Assembly (NCBI RefSeq): GCF_018380615.1
Contig: NZ_JAGYVZ010000004.1
Coordinates: forward strand, 1 to 64,000
Direction of reading: 5' to 3'
Source: Flavobacterium psychroterrae
GTDB lineage: Bacteria; Bacteroidota; Bacteroidia; Flavobacteriales; Flavobacteriaceae
Length of the DNA stretch: 64,000 nt
This document shows positions 17,470-26,871 of this stretch, in pieces. Both the position numbers and the translations under genes were made by a program. The notes beneath the pieces are model-generated. The model saw only the letters and a list, made by a program, of their open reading frames with translations, was not told the DNA's origin and did no database searches. Numbering within the stretch: position 1 is the first letter of the stretch; each line of letters starts with the position of its first letter.

Positions 17470-17610
17470 GTAGTGGTTGCTAGTTTTTTATAATGACCTA
17501 ACTTATTTTGGTTTGTTACACTTTTGATAAAAATAAATGTATTTTTTTTTTAAATGTCTTCGTTTCCGGTATTAATTGATTTTCGTTATTAAATTTCAAA
17601 ACTTTCTTTT

Positions 17611-17641
17611 TTGCTTTTGGCATAATGATTGTCTATTTTTA
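17611..17641 (+). promoter_or_regulatory. Candidate lon promoter
   Basis: TTG (17611-17613) and TATTTTTA (17634-17641) lie 20 bases apart, close to the Bacteroidetes TTG-N19-TAnnTTTG pattern, about 115 bases before lon. The last base of the box differs from consensus. I see no heat-shock inverted repeat. Confidence 0.4.
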
Positions 17642-17754
17642 CCGCCTAACGTATAAATGAAGTTGTTAGTGTGCTTTTATATAAAAGCATTTTATCTAAG
17701 ACTAAATTTAAAGTTAGAATTAAAATTTAATGACAAAACGACTTATATAATATT

Positions 17755-20208
17755 ATGTCAGACCATAAAATACTTACCATTGACAATCTGTCACTTCAAG
17801 AATTTGATTCAGAAGCAGAATTGATTCCATTATTAACTCCTGAAGACGAAGAGGAAATGAACAATGAGGAGCTTCCGCTTTCTTTACCTATTTTACCTTT
17901 ACGTAATACTGTTTTATTTCCGGGAGTTGTTATTCCAATTTCTGCTGGTAGAGATAAATCTATCAAATTAATAAATGACGCTAATGCTGGCGGAAAGATC
18001 ATTGGAGTAGTTTCTCAAATTAATGAAGAAGATGAAGATCCGTCTAAAGATGATATTCATAAAATAGGAACCGTAGCAAGAATTTTACGCGTTTTAAAAA
18101 TGCCTGACGGAAATGTTACGGTAATTTTGCAAGGTAAAAAGCGTTTTGAAATAGATCAGGTGACCTCTGAAGATCCTTATATTACTGCAACTATTAAAGA
18201 AGTTGTTGAAGAACGTCCTGATGAAAACGATACAGAATTTACAGCTATTTTAGATTCTGTAAAAGAATTAGCAATTCAAATTATAAAGGAAAGTCCAAAC
18301 ATTCCTTCAGAAGCTACTTTTGCGATTAAAAACATTGAAAGCCAATCTTTTTTGATCAATTTTGTTTCTTCTAATATGAATTTATCGGTAAAGGAAAAAC
18401 AAGATTTACTTTCGATAAACGGATTAAAAGACAGAGCGCTTGAAACGTTACGTTATATGAACGTAGAGTTGCAAAAATTAGAATTAAAAAATGACATTCA
18501 GTCAAAAGTTCGTTTTGATTTAGATCAGCAGCAACGTGAATATTTTCTTCATCAGCAAATGAAAACCATTCAGGAAGAATTGGGTGGCGTTTCGCAAGAA
18601 GAGGAAATGGACGAAATGGGAGTGAAGGCGAAAACTAAAAAATGGGACGAAAAAACGCAAAAACATTTCGAAAAAGAATTGTCTAAAATGCGCAGAATGA
18701 ATCCGCAATCTCCAGATTTTGGAATTCAGCGTAATTATTTAGAGTTATTTTTAGAATTGCCGTGGGGTGAATTTTCTAAAGATAAATTTGATTTAAAACA
18801 TGCTCAGAAAATATTAGATAAAGATCATTTTGGACTTGAAGAAGTTAAGAAAAGAATGATTGAACATTTAGCAGTTTTAAAACTTCGTAACGATATGAAG
18901 TCGCCAATTATTTGTTTAACAGGACCTCCGGGTGTTGGTAAAACATCAATTGGACGTTCTGTTGCTGAAGCTTTAGGACGTGAATATGTGCGTATTTCTT
19001 TAGGTGGTTTACGTGATGAAGCTGAGATTCGCGGACACAGAAAAACCTATATTGGTGCAATGCCAGGTAGAATTATTCAAAGTCTGAAAAAAGCCGGAAC
19101 ATCAAATCCTGTTTTTATTTTAGATGAAATCGATAAACTTTCCAGCGGAAATAGTGGCGATCCATCTTCTGCCTTATTAGAAGTTTTAGATCCGGAACAA
19201 AACAATGCTTTTTATGATAATTTCCTTGAAATGGGTTATGATTTATCTAAAGTAATGTTTATTGCAACCTCAAATAATATGTCTTCGATTCAGCCAGCAT
19301 TGCGTGACAGAATGGAAGTAATTAAAATGTCAGGTTATACTATTGAAGAAAAAGTAGAAATTGCGAAAAGACACCTTTTTCCAAAACAATTAGAAGCACA
19401 CGGTTTAACATCTAAAGATTTAACGATTGGTAAAAAACAATTAGAAAAGATCGTTGAAGGTTATACACGTGAATCCGGAGTTCGTAATCTGGAAACTAAA
19501 ATTGCTCAGGTAATTCGTAATGCTGCAAAATCAGTTGCGATGGAAGAGGAGTACAATAAAAAAGTAACTGACGAAGATATTTTGAAAGTTTTGGGTGTAC
19601 CAAGATTAGAACGCGATAAATACGAAAACAATGATGTTGCCGGAGTTGTTACAGGTTTAGCCTGGACAAGTGTTGGTGGTGATATTTTGTTTATCGAATC
19701 ATTAATATCCGAAGGAAAAGGTTCATTGACTATTACAGGAAATCTTGGTAATGTCATGAAAGAATCGGCTACAATTGCTTTAGAATATATCAAAGCTAAT
19801 GCTAAAAAGTTAGGATTGGGTGTTGAGTTATTCCAAAAATATAATATTCACTTACACGTTCCTGAAGGCGCTACGCCAAAAGACGGTCCAAGTGCGGGTA
19901 TTGCTATGTTGACTTCTTTAGTTTCATTATTAACTCAAAAGAAAGTTAAGAAAAGTTTAGCAATGACTGGGGAGATTACGCTTCGTGGTAAAGTTTTACC
20001 TGTGGGCGGAATCAAAGAAAAAATCTTAGCTGCAAAAAGGGCTAATATTAAAGAAATCATTTTATGTCATGAAAACAAAAGTGATATTGATGAAATTAAA
20101 GCAGAATATTTAGAAGGTCTTACTTTTCATTATGTGAAAGAAATGAGTGAGGTTTTAGCTTTGGCCTTGACAGATCAAAATGCAAAAAATGCAAAAACAC
20201 TAAAATAA
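17755..20208 (+). CDS. lon: ATP-dependent Lon protease
   Basis: An 817-residue cytoplasmic protease that degrades misfolded and regulatory proteins. An N-terminal substrate-binding domain (about 40-240) and coiled coil are followed by an AAA+ module with Walker A GPPGVGKT at 390-397 and Walker B VFILDEID. The C-terminal protease domain carries the Ser-Lys dyad S713 (KDGPSAG) and K756 (GGIKEKIL), 43 residues apart as in E. coli. The first 40 residues are acidic and poorly conserved. It is full length. Confidence 0.97.
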   Translation: MSDHKILTIDNLSLQEFDSEAELIPLLTPEDEEEMNNEELPLSLPILPLRNTVLFPGVVIPISAGRDKSIKLINDANAGGKIIGVVSQINEEDEDPSKDDIHKIGTVARILRVLKMPDGNVTVILQGKKRFEIDQVTSEDPYITATIKEVVEERPDENDTEFTAILDSVKELAIQIIKESPNIPSEATFAIKNIESQSFLINFVSSNMNLSVKEKQDLLSINGLKDRALETLRYMNVELQKLELKNDIQSKVRFDLDQQQREYFLHQQMKTIQEELGGVSQEEEMDEMGVKAKTKKWDEKTQKHFEKELSKMRRMNPQSPDFGIQRNYLELFLELPWGEFSKDKFDLKHAQKILDKDHFGLEEVKKRMIEHLAVLKLRNDMKSPIICLTGPPGVGKTSIGRSVAEALGREYVRISLGGLRDEAEIRGHRKTYIGAMPGRIIQSLKKAGTSNPVFILDEIDKLSSGNSGDPSSALLEVLDPEQNNAFYDNFLEMGYDLSKVMFIATSNNMSSIQPALRDRMEVIKMSGYTIEEKVEIAKRHLFPKQLEAHGLTSKDLTIGKKQLEKIVEGYTRESGVRNLETKIAQVIRNAAKSVAMEEEYNKKVTDEDILKVLGVPRLERDKYENNDVAGVVTGLAWTSVGGDILFIESLISEGKGSLTITGNLGNVMKESATIALEYIKANAKKLGLGVELFQKYNIHLHVPEGATPKDGPSAGIAMLTSLVSLLTQKKVKKSLAMTGEITLRGKVLPVGGIKEKILAAKRANIKEIILCHENKSDIDEIKAEYLEGLTFHYVKEMSEVLALALTDQNAKNAKTLK

Positions 20209-20227
20209 ATTTCAATTGAAATCCTAA

Positions 20228-20293
20228 AAATGAAATTCTAAATCCCAATTCTACAATCGTAGCTTTTGGAATCTGGAATTTCATTTTTTTATT
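20228..20293 (+). terminator. Imperfect terminator-like hairpin after lon
   Basis: AAATGAAATTC and GGAATTTCATTTTTTT form a long, partly interrupted hairpin followed by T-rich sequence. The arms contain the AATCCCAATT / GGAAT words seen in other intergenic hairpins in this window. Confidence 0.5.
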
Positions 20294-20359
20294 TTTTTAT
20301 ACGTTATATAATTTTATCTTCGCAACTGCGTTACTCCCATATAGGAACGCCAAAATTGC

Positions 20360-21379
20360 ATGTTGAAACAACTTGTTTTATTTTTATTGTTGTTGGTTTG
20401 TTCGGTTTCTTTCGGACAAATTGGAGGTCGCTACACCTATCAATTTCTTAATTTAACGACTTCTCCAAGGCAGGCAGCGTTAGGAGGAAAAAACATTACA
20501 ATTTATGATGAAGATGTCAATCAGGTGATGTCTAATCCTGCAGCTTTAAACGAAGATATGGACAATCATCTTGCAATGAACTATGGTAACTATTACGGAG
20601 AAGCTTCATATGGAACTGCTTCATATGCTTATACTTATGACAGGCATGTGCAGACATTTTATGCCGGAGTAAGCTATGTTAATTATGGTTCATTTGAAGG
20701 ATACGATGAAAATGGTCAGGCAACTTCAGATTTTACAGGTAGTGAAGGTGCGCTTTCGTTAGGTTATGCTTATAATATTCCTTACACAGATATACATGTT
20801 GGTGCAAACGTCAAGTTAATAACTTCAACGTTAGAAACTTATAACTCTATTGGTGGAGCTGTAGATTTGGGTTTTTTGTATATAATTGAAAAAAATGATA
20901 TAAATTTGGGACTGGTAATTCGTAATATTGGAACCCAATTTACAACCTATTCAGGAATACAGGAAAAATTACCGTTTGAAATCATTGCGGGTGTTTCACA
21001 AGAATTAGAACATGTACCCATTCGTTGGCATTTTTCCTTGGAGAATTTGCAGCAATGGAATATTTCTTTTTCAAATCCCGTTCGTGGAGAAACAAATATT
21101 GACGGATCAACAAGCGCTGAAAAAGTTTCGTTTGTAAATAATGCTTTGCGACATGTTGTTATGGGAGTAGAACTTTTTCCTAAAAAAGCATTTAATTTAC
21201 GTTTAGGATATAATTTTAGAAGAGGAGAAGAATTAAGAGTTGATGAACAACGTAATTTTTCAGGAGTGTCTTTAGGTTTTGGCTTAAGAATGAATAAGTT
21301 AAAGTTTAATTATTCATATTCAAGATATACATTGGCAGCTAATACAAGTCTTTTTGGTCTAATCTTAAATTTTCAGTAA
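20360..21379 (+). CDS. porQ: Type IX secretion system protein PorQ
   Basis: A 339-residue outer-membrane protein with a signal peptide (ends near SVSFGQ). The mature start GGRYTYQFLNLTTSPRQAALGG and the DVNQVMSNPAAL block are characteristic of PorQ/PorV-like barrels. The rest is a series of amphipathic strands ending with LFGLILNFQ, an outer-membrane C-terminus. PorQ supports T9SS, and the window also encodes a T9SS-tailed protein (26872-29457). Location next to cmk is common in this group. Confidence 0.88.
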   Translation: MLKQLVLFLLLLVCSVSFGQIGGRYTYQFLNLTTSPRQAALGGKNITIYDEDVNQVMSNPAALNEDMDNHLAMNYGNYYGEASYGTASYAYTYDRHVQTFYAGVSYVNYGSFEGYDENGQATSDFTGSEGALSLGYAYNIPYTDIHVGANVKLITSTLETYNSIGGAVDLGFLYIIEKNDINLGLVIRNIGTQFTTYSGIQEKLPFEIIAGVSQELEHVPIRWHFSLENLQQWNISFSNPVRGETNIDGSTSAEKVSFVNNALRHVVMGVELFPKKAFNLRLGYNFRRGEELRVDEQRNFSGVSLGFGLRMNKLKFNYSYSRYTLAANTSLFGLILNFQ

Positions 21380-21584
21380 TTATATGAAGATATTCAGTTT
21401 AGAAAGAATAAATAGCAGAATAAGCTAGAAATAGGATTAGTATAAATCACACTTGCCTAATGGTGAACGAACAATTCTTTAAAGAAGAGAAAAAATAATA
21501 CATACTTTAAATCTAAGATTATCATAGGTGTTTATTATTAAAAATTTCAAACAATAAAAATCATTAAAATTTAAAATTACCATT

Positions 21585-22277
21585 TTGAAAAAAATTACCG
21601 TTGCTATTGATGGGTTTTCATCAACAGGAAAAAGTACTTTGGCAAAACAATTGGCTAAAGAGCTAGAATATGTTTATGTAGATACAGGAGCAATGTACCG
21701 AGCAGTGGCATATTATGCCATGCAGAATCAGCTTATTGGAAGTGATTTTTTTGATAAAATTGCTTTGATTCAGGCTTTGCCAAAAATTCAGCTAGAGTTT
21801 AAATTCAATGCTGATTTAGGTTTTGGTGAAATGTATCTGAATGATGAAAATGTCGAAAAGCAAATCAGAACTATTGAGGTTTCTAACTTTGTAAGTAAAG
21901 TAGCAGAAATTTCTGAAGTGCGTTCGAAATTAGTAGAACAACAGCAGGAAATGGGAAAAAATAAAGCCATTGTTATGGACGGCAGAGATATAGGAACCGT
22001 TGTATTCCCTGATGCCGAACTTAAAATCTTCATGACCGCCAGTGCCGAAACACGCGCACAAAGACGTTTTGATGAACTACAGCAAAAAGGGGATGATGTA
22101 TCTTATGAAGATGTTTTGAAAAATGTAGTTGAAAGAGATTATATCGACACACATCGGGCAGATTCACCTCTTGTTATAGCAGATGATGCAATAGAAATAG
22201 ATAATTCCTACTTAAACAGAGAGGAACAATTTGCCGCTGTTTTAGAATTAATAAATGATGTTGTTAAAACAGTTTAA
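21585..22277 (+). CDS. cmk: Cytidylate kinase
   Basis: A 230-residue nucleotide kinase converting CMP/dCMP to the diphosphates. The P-loop GFSSTGKST begins at residue 10, followed by YVDTGAMYRAVAYYA and, later, MDGRDIGTVVFPDAELKIFMTAS and RDYIDTHRADSPL, all hallmarks of Cmk. The start is TTG at 21585: no ATG lies upstream of the P-loop in frame, and KKITVAIDG is the standard N-terminus. The gap 21380-21584 before it holds nothing recognisable. Confidence 0.96.
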   Translation: MKKITVAIDGFSSTGKSTLAKQLAKELEYVYVDTGAMYRAVAYYAMQNQLIGSDFFDKIALIQALPKIQLEFKFNADLGFGEMYLNDENVEKQIRTIEVSNFVSKVAEISEVRSKLVEQQQEMGKNKAIVMDGRDIGTVVFPDAELKIFMTASAETRAQRRFDELQQKGDDVSYEDVLKNVVERDYIDTHRADSPLVIADDAIEIDNSYLNREEQFAAVLELINDVVKTV

Positions 22278-22344
22278 TTTTTTGCAGATTTCATTTTTAA
22301 TGGTAGTTTTACCGCTTCATTTATTTTAAAGACAATTTCATCAT

Positions 22345-23721
22345 ATGGGAATTAAAAACAGGTTGATTATAATGAGCTTTCTTCAATTTTTTGTTTGGGG
22401 AGCCTGGCTTATAACAATTGGGAATTATTGGTTTGGAACTAAAAATTGGGAAGGAACTCAGTTTGGTCTTGTTTTTGGAACCATGGGAATTGCTTCTTTA
22501 TTTATGCCCACATTAACCGGAATTATTGCCGACAGATGGGTAAATGCTGAAAAATTATATGGCTTTTTGCATATAATTTATGCAGTAGTTTTATTTGGAA
22601 TCGCACAAGTTACTACGCCGGATAATTTTATATATGTAATGTTTGCTGCTATGTGCTGTTATATGCCAACAATTGCTTTAAGTAATTCAATATCCTATAC
22701 TTCGCTTAAGTTAAACAATAAAAATATTGTAAAAGATTTTCCGCCCATTCGTGTTTGGGGAACGATTGGTTTTATCGCAGCCATGTGGATTACCAATCTA
22801 AGCGGAAGTAAAGCAACTGAATATCAATTTTATATTGCTGGAGTTGGCGCATTAATTCTTGGAGTTTACGCTTTTACATTGCCAAAATGTGAGCCACAAC
22901 GCTTGACTAAGGAAGATGCTTCGTTAACAGAAACTTTAGGTTTAGAAGCTTTTAAGTTATTTGGAAACTATAAAATGGCTTTGTTTTTTGTATTTTCTAT
23001 GTTTTTAGGAGGTGCATTACAATTAACAAATGCGTACGGAGATGTATTTCTGGATGAATTCAAGCATTTTCCTAAATATGCAGATTCATTCGTAATCGAA
23101 TACTCGACTATTATTATGTCGATTTCTCAGGTTTCTGAGACCTTGTTTATTTTAGCGATTCCGTTTTTCTTAAGACGTTTTGGAATCAAACAAGTAATGT
23201 TGATTAGTATGCTGGCTTGGGTTTTACGTTTTGGATTATTTGCTTTTGGAGATCCCGTTGGAGGTTTATGGATGATTATTATGTCTTGTATCGTTTACGG
23301 AATGGCATTTGACTTCTTTAATATCTCAGGTTCATTATTCGTAGAAAGCAATACAGATTCTAAAATTCGTTCATCGGCACAAGGATTATTTATGATGATG
23401 ACAAATGGAGTAGGAGCGGTTTTAGGAAGTTTAACTTCTGGTTGGGCTATAGATCGTTTCTTTACAAAATCATTTCATAATACAACTGAATTAGCTGGAT
23501 TTTTGCAAACAGATACAACAAATTCTAAAATGTTGGACTTTGTTAAAGGACAAGGAAATGCAATTTCTACTGACGGAATTTTTACAAATCCAATTTTAAT
23601 GAAAGACTGGCACACAATCTGGTTGTCTTTTGCAGCGTATGCTTTGGTAATTGCAATTGCTTTTGCAGTTTTATTTAAGCATAAACATGATCCAAAGGAA
23701 ATAGAAAAATTGAGTCATTAA
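22345..23721 (+). CDS. Nucleoside:H+ symporter-type MFS transporter
   Basis: A 458-residue inner-membrane protein with about 12 transmembrane segments. The N-terminal sequence FLQFFVWGAWLITIGNY with TGIIADRWVNAEKLYG and the ALSNSISYTSL and FPPIRVWGTIGFIAA segments match the NupG/XapB nucleoside permease family. Being next to cmk fits a nucleoside-salvage role, though co-transcription is uncertain. It has its own downstream terminator. Confidence 0.88.
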   Translation: MGIKNRLIIMSFLQFFVWGAWLITIGNYWFGTKNWEGTQFGLVFGTMGIASLFMPTLTGIIADRWVNAEKLYGFLHIIYAVVLFGIAQVTTPDNFIYVMFAAMCCYMPTIALSNSISYTSLKLNNKNIVKDFPPIRVWGTIGFIAAMWITNLSGSKATEYQFYIAGVGALILGVYAFTLPKCEPQRLTKEDASLTETLGLEAFKLFGNYKMALFFVFSMFLGGALQLTNAYGDVFLDEFKHFPKYADSFVIEYSTIIMSISQVSETLFILAIPFFLRRFGIKQVMLISMLAWVLRFGLFAFGDPVGGLWMIIMSCIVYGMAFDFFNISGSLFVESNTDSKIRSSAQGLFMMMTNGVGAVLGSLTSGWAIDRFFTKSFHNTTELAGFLQTDTTNSKMLDFVKGQGNAISTDGIFTNPILMKDWHTIWLSFAAYALVIAIAFAVLFKHKHDPKEIEKLSH

Positions 23722-23740
23722 TTGACTTTTGATATGTTTT

Positions 23741-23775
23741 AAAACCCGTTTTCAATTTATTGAAAACGGGTTTTC
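23741..23775 (+). terminator. Terminator after the nucleoside transporter
   Basis: AAAACCCGTTTTCAAT pairs with TTGAAAACGGGTTTT and is followed by C-T5. Confidence 0.88.
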
Positions 23776-23822
23776 TTTTTGGTTAATATGTATATTTGAT
23801 TATTAATTTTTAGTATTATAAT

Positions 23823-24548
23823 ATGCAAAACCAACAAAAGTCACTTCCATACTTTAAATCTATTGACTCAAAACCAATGGTATTTTTAAATTTTATCTTT
23901 GGATTATTTTGGGTATTTTTTGTTCTAGTTTTTCTTGGAGGAATGTTTTTTATACTTACAAGTTCTTCTAAAGAAACTGGTTTTGATGAAATTGTAACTA
24001 TAGCATTCTTTTTTATAATGCTTTTTGGTATTGTCTCAATAGTTGTGGTTGTGATGTATTCAAGAAAAAAAATATTTACAACTACTATAATTGATGAAAA
24101 AGGAATTCGGTATATAAATAAATTTAATGGCTTAATTGTAAAAGATTTGCCGTGGAGTAGCTTTACTAAAAGAGAAAGACTTGCGCATGTATTTGAATCT
24201 CCAAAATGCGATGTTGTAGCAAGTACACCAATGAAATCGTTGTTTGACCAGTTCTATTGGCCTATTTTGGTAGATAATAAAGTAGAAATTCATAGTGATG
24301 CTTTTACTGGCAAACACTATTTTATGATGTTTTATTCAAATCGAACAGAATTAATTAAGACTTTTTTATTAGGATTGGCGCATTATAGACCTGATATTAC
24401 AATTGATCCTTTGATTTTTGATAGTCATTATATTCATTCTGAAAATTACATAATAGATTATCGTCAAAAGAAACGCATCAATATTCTTTCTGGGTTATTT
24501 TGTGTTTTTATTTTGGGACTTTTGTATTATTTTGTAATTTATAAATAG
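23823..24548 (+). CDS. Membrane protein of unknown function
   Basis: A 241-residue protein. Two transmembrane segments lie near the N-terminus (about 20-47 and 56-82) and one at the C-terminus (about 221-238); the middle part (about 85-215) is soluble with aromatic beta-like stretches (IIDEKGIRYINKF, DLPWSSFTKRE). This looks like a small membrane protein with a PH-like cytoplasmic domain, but I do not recognise a named family. The gene is flanked by two terminators and is monocistronic. Confidence 0.72.
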   Translation: MQNQQKSLPYFKSIDSKPMVFLNFIFGLFWVFFVLVFLGGMFFILTSSSKETGFDEIVTIAFFFIMLFGIVSIVVVVMYSRKKIFTTTIIDEKGIRYINKFNGLIVKDLPWSSFTKRERLAHVFESPKCDVVASTPMKSLFDQFYWPILVDNKVEIHSDAFTGKHYFMMFYSNRTELIKTFLLGLAHYRPDITIDPLIFDSHYIHSENYIIDYRQKKRINILSGLFCVFILGLLYYFVIYK

Positions 24549-24577
24549 AAAATAATTACGTTATAGTGGCGCCTAGT

Positions 24578-24609
24578 AAACCCGACAGGTTTTAAAACCT
24601 GTCGGGTTT
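24578..24609. terminator. Perfect palindromic bidirectional terminator
   Basis: AAACCCGACAGGTTTT followed by its exact complement forms a 32-bp perfect palindrome. This ACCCGACAGGT hairpin type is a recurring intergenic element in flavobacteria (recalled, not searched). Confidence 0.75.
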
Positions 24610-24662
24610 GTTGTAGAATAAAGTAAAGATTTTAAAGTTCTTAAAAATACTAAACGTCTAAT

Positions 24663-24736
24663 CTAGCCCAGATAAAGTGGATATCCTTTTTCTGGCTCCT
24701 TTAGACAGAAAAAGATAGGAGCGAAAGCGGGACTTC
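24663..24736 (+). ncRNA. Structured dispersed repeat (Flavo-1-like), copy 2
   Basis: TAGCCCAGATA-A-GTGGATATCC leads into the stem TTTTTCTG / CAGAAAAA, then GATAGGAGCGAAAGCGGGA. The conserved boundary blocks match copy 3 (TAGCCCAGATA) and the core matches copies 1 and 3. It lies between a terminator and the rpsA promoter and encodes no protein. Confidence 0.55.
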
Positions 24737-24800
24737 AGGTCTTGAAAATCCTTAAATTTGCTGCTCCTGAACAATAGACTGATTATCATATAGAATTGTT

Positions 24801-24830
24801 TTGCTATTACAGAAAAATGTATTAATTTTG
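24801..24830 (+). promoter_or_regulatory. rpsA promoter
   Basis: TTG (24801-24803) and TAATTTTG (24823-24830) are exactly 19 bases apart, a perfect match to the Bacteroidetes TTG-N19-TAnnTTTG pattern. This leaves a leader of roughly 110 bases before rpsA, in which an S1 autoregulatory site could lie; I see no defined structure there. Confidence 0.7.
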
Positions 24831-24948
24831 CAAACCTTTTGGCAGAGAAGAGTTTCCATTAGGTATCAACTATTTATGTAAAACAACTTCTGTTTTTTCT
24901 ATCGCTTTATGAAACTCAAGAAAAGCAGAATACAAATTTTTTATCAGC

Positions 24949-26730
24949 ATGTCTGAACAATTAAAATCACAAGAAGAGTTTTTAGCAAATTTTAACTGGC
25001 ATAACTTCGAAGAAGGTATCGATGCAGTAGATGAGAAAAACTTACAAGAATTCGAAGACTTAGTATCAAAAACTTTCATCGCTACAGATCAAGAAGAAGT
25101 AGTTGAAGGTGTAGTTGTTAGAATTACAGATAGAGACGTTATCGTTGATATCAATGCAAAATCGGAAGGTGTTATTTCTTTAAACGAATTCCGTTACAAC
25201 CCAAACTTAAAAGTTGGTGACAAAGTAGAAGTGTTAATTGACATCCGTGAGGATAAAACAGGTCAATTAGTATTATCTCACAGAAAAGCACGTACTATTA
25301 AATCATGGGATAGAGTTATTTCTGCAAACGAAACAGGAGAAATCGTTAATGGTTTTGTAAAATGCAGAACTAAAGGTGGTATGATCGTTGACGTTTTTGG
25401 AATTGAAGCTTTCTTACCTGGTTCTCAAATTGACGTTAAGCCAATTAGAGACTACGATGTATACGTAAACAAAATGATGGAATTCAAAGTGGTAAAAATT
25501 AACCACGAATTCAAAAACGTTGTTGTATCTCATAAAGCGCTTATCGAAGCTGATATCGAAGTACAGAAAAAAGAAATCATCGGTCAATTACAAAAAGGAC
25601 AAGTATTAGAAGGTGTTGTTAAAAACATTACTTCTTATGGTGTGTTCATTGACTTAGGTGGTGTTGACGGATTAATTCACATTACTGACCTTTCTTGGAG
25701 TAGAATCAACCACCCAAGTGAAGTTCTTGAATTAGACCAAAAATTAAACGTTGTAATCCTTGATTTCGATGATGAGAAAACAAGAATTCAATTAGGATTG
25801 AAACAATTAAACGCTCACCCATGGGATGCTTTAGATGCTAACTTAAACATTGGTGATAAAGTAAAAGGTAAAGTAGTTGTAATCGCTGATTACGGTGCAT
25901 TTATCGAAGTTGCTGAAGGTGTTGAAGGTTTAATCCACGTTTCTGAAATGTCATGGTCAACTCATTTACGTTCTGCTCAGGATTTCGTAAAAGTTGGAGA
26001 TGTTGTTGAAGCTGTTATCTTAACATTAGATAGGGATGACCGTAAAATGTCATTAGGTATCAAACAATTGACTCAAGATCCATGGACTGATATTACTTCT
26101 AAATACCCAGTAGGTTCTAAACATACAGGTATCGTTAGAAACTTTACAAACTTTGGTATTTTCGTAGAATTAGAAGAAGGAATTGATGGATTAATTTACA
26201 TCTCTGACTTATCTTGGACTAAGAAAATCAAACACCCATCTGAATTTGTAAATGTTGGTGAGAAACTTGATGTAGTTGTATTAGAATTAGATGTTGAAGG
26301 ACGTAAATTATCTTTAGGTCACAAACAAACTACTGCTAATCCTTGGGATCAATACGAAGATTCTTTCGCTGTAGGAACTATCCACAATGGTGAAATTTCT
26401 GAAATCGTTGACAAAGGAGCTACTGTAGAATTCGGAGATGATATCGTTGCTTTCATTCCTACTCGTCACCTTGAAAAAGAAGACGGAAAGAAATTGAAAA
26501 AAGGTGATACTGCTGATTTCAAAGTAATCGAATTTAACAAAGAATTCAAAAGAGTAGTTGCGTCTCACACTGCTATCTTCCGTGAAGAAGAAGAGAAAAA
26601 TGTGAAAACTCAAACTGAAAATACTTCATCTAACTCTTCTAACACAAATGCACCAGCTGCAACTTTAGGAGATAACAATGATGTATTAGCTGCATTGAAA
26701 GCTAAAATGGAAAAAACTGAGAAAAAATAA
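24949..26730 (+). CDS. rpsA: 30S ribosomal protein S1
   Basis: A 593-residue protein with six S1/OB repeats, each marked by a turn such as YGVFIDLGGVDGLIHITDLSW, YGAFIEVAEGVEGLIHVSEMSW and FGIFVELEEGIDGLIYISDLSW; the first two and the last are more divergent, as usual. It binds mRNA on the ribosome. Codon use is strongly biased (AAC, TTC, CAC and GTT rich), unlike neighbours, as expected for high expression. The C-terminus has a low-complexity Asn/Ser/Thr linker ending in Lys/Glu. Confidence 0.97.
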   Translation: MSEQLKSQEEFLANFNWHNFEEGIDAVDEKNLQEFEDLVSKTFIATDQEEVVEGVVVRITDRDVIVDINAKSEGVISLNEFRYNPNLKVGDKVEVLIDIREDKTGQLVLSHRKARTIKSWDRVISANETGEIVNGFVKCRTKGGMIVDVFGIEAFLPGSQIDVKPIRDYDVYVNKMMEFKVVKINHEFKNVVVSHKALIEADIEVQKKEIIGQLQKGQVLEGVVKNITSYGVFIDLGGVDGLIHITDLSWSRINHPSEVLELDQKLNVVILDFDDEKTRIQLGLKQLNAHPWDALDANLNIGDKVKGKVVVIADYGAFIEVAEGVEGLIHVSEMSWSTHLRSAQDFVKVGDVVEAVILTLDRDDRKMSLGIKQLTQDPWTDITSKYPVGSKHTGIVRNFTNFGIFVELEEGIDGLIYISDLSWTKKIKHPSEFVNVGEKLDVVVLELDVEGRKLSLGHKQTTANPWDQYEDSFAVGTIHNGEISEIVDKGATVEFGDDIVAFIPTRHLEKEDGKKLKKGDTADFKVIEFNKEFKRVVASHTAIFREEEEKNVKTQTENTSSNSSNTNAPAATLGDNNDVLAALKAKMEKTEKK

Positions 26731-26753
26731 TTCTTAAGTTTTTTTAAATATAG

Positions 26754-26783
26754 AAAGTCCCACAGCAATGTGGGGCTTTTTTT
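26754..26783 (+). terminator. rpsA terminator
   Basis: AAGTCCCACA and TGTGGGGCTT pair around GCAA and are followed by T8. It is nearly the same hairpin as that after the LRR gene (29478). Confidence 0.92.
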
Positions 26784-26824
26784 TGCTCAATAATTTTTAT
26801 TTTATGATATTTTAACAAATAAAG

Positions 26825-26854
26825 TTGTGTTATTATCTTAAAAAGTTATTTTTG
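26825..26854 (+). promoter_or_regulatory. Promoter of the LRR protein gene
   Basis: TTG (26825-26827) and TATTTTTG (26847-26854) with a 19-base spacer match the Bacteroidetes consensus exactly, 17 bases before the ATG. Confidence 0.7.
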
Positions 26855-26871
26855 TAGTAAAATATATCTAT

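Noticed and set aside
24801..24948. rpsA leader considered as a riboswitch
   Set aside because: No known riboswitch motif is visible; a protein-binding autoregulatory site is possible but no defined structure is seen.
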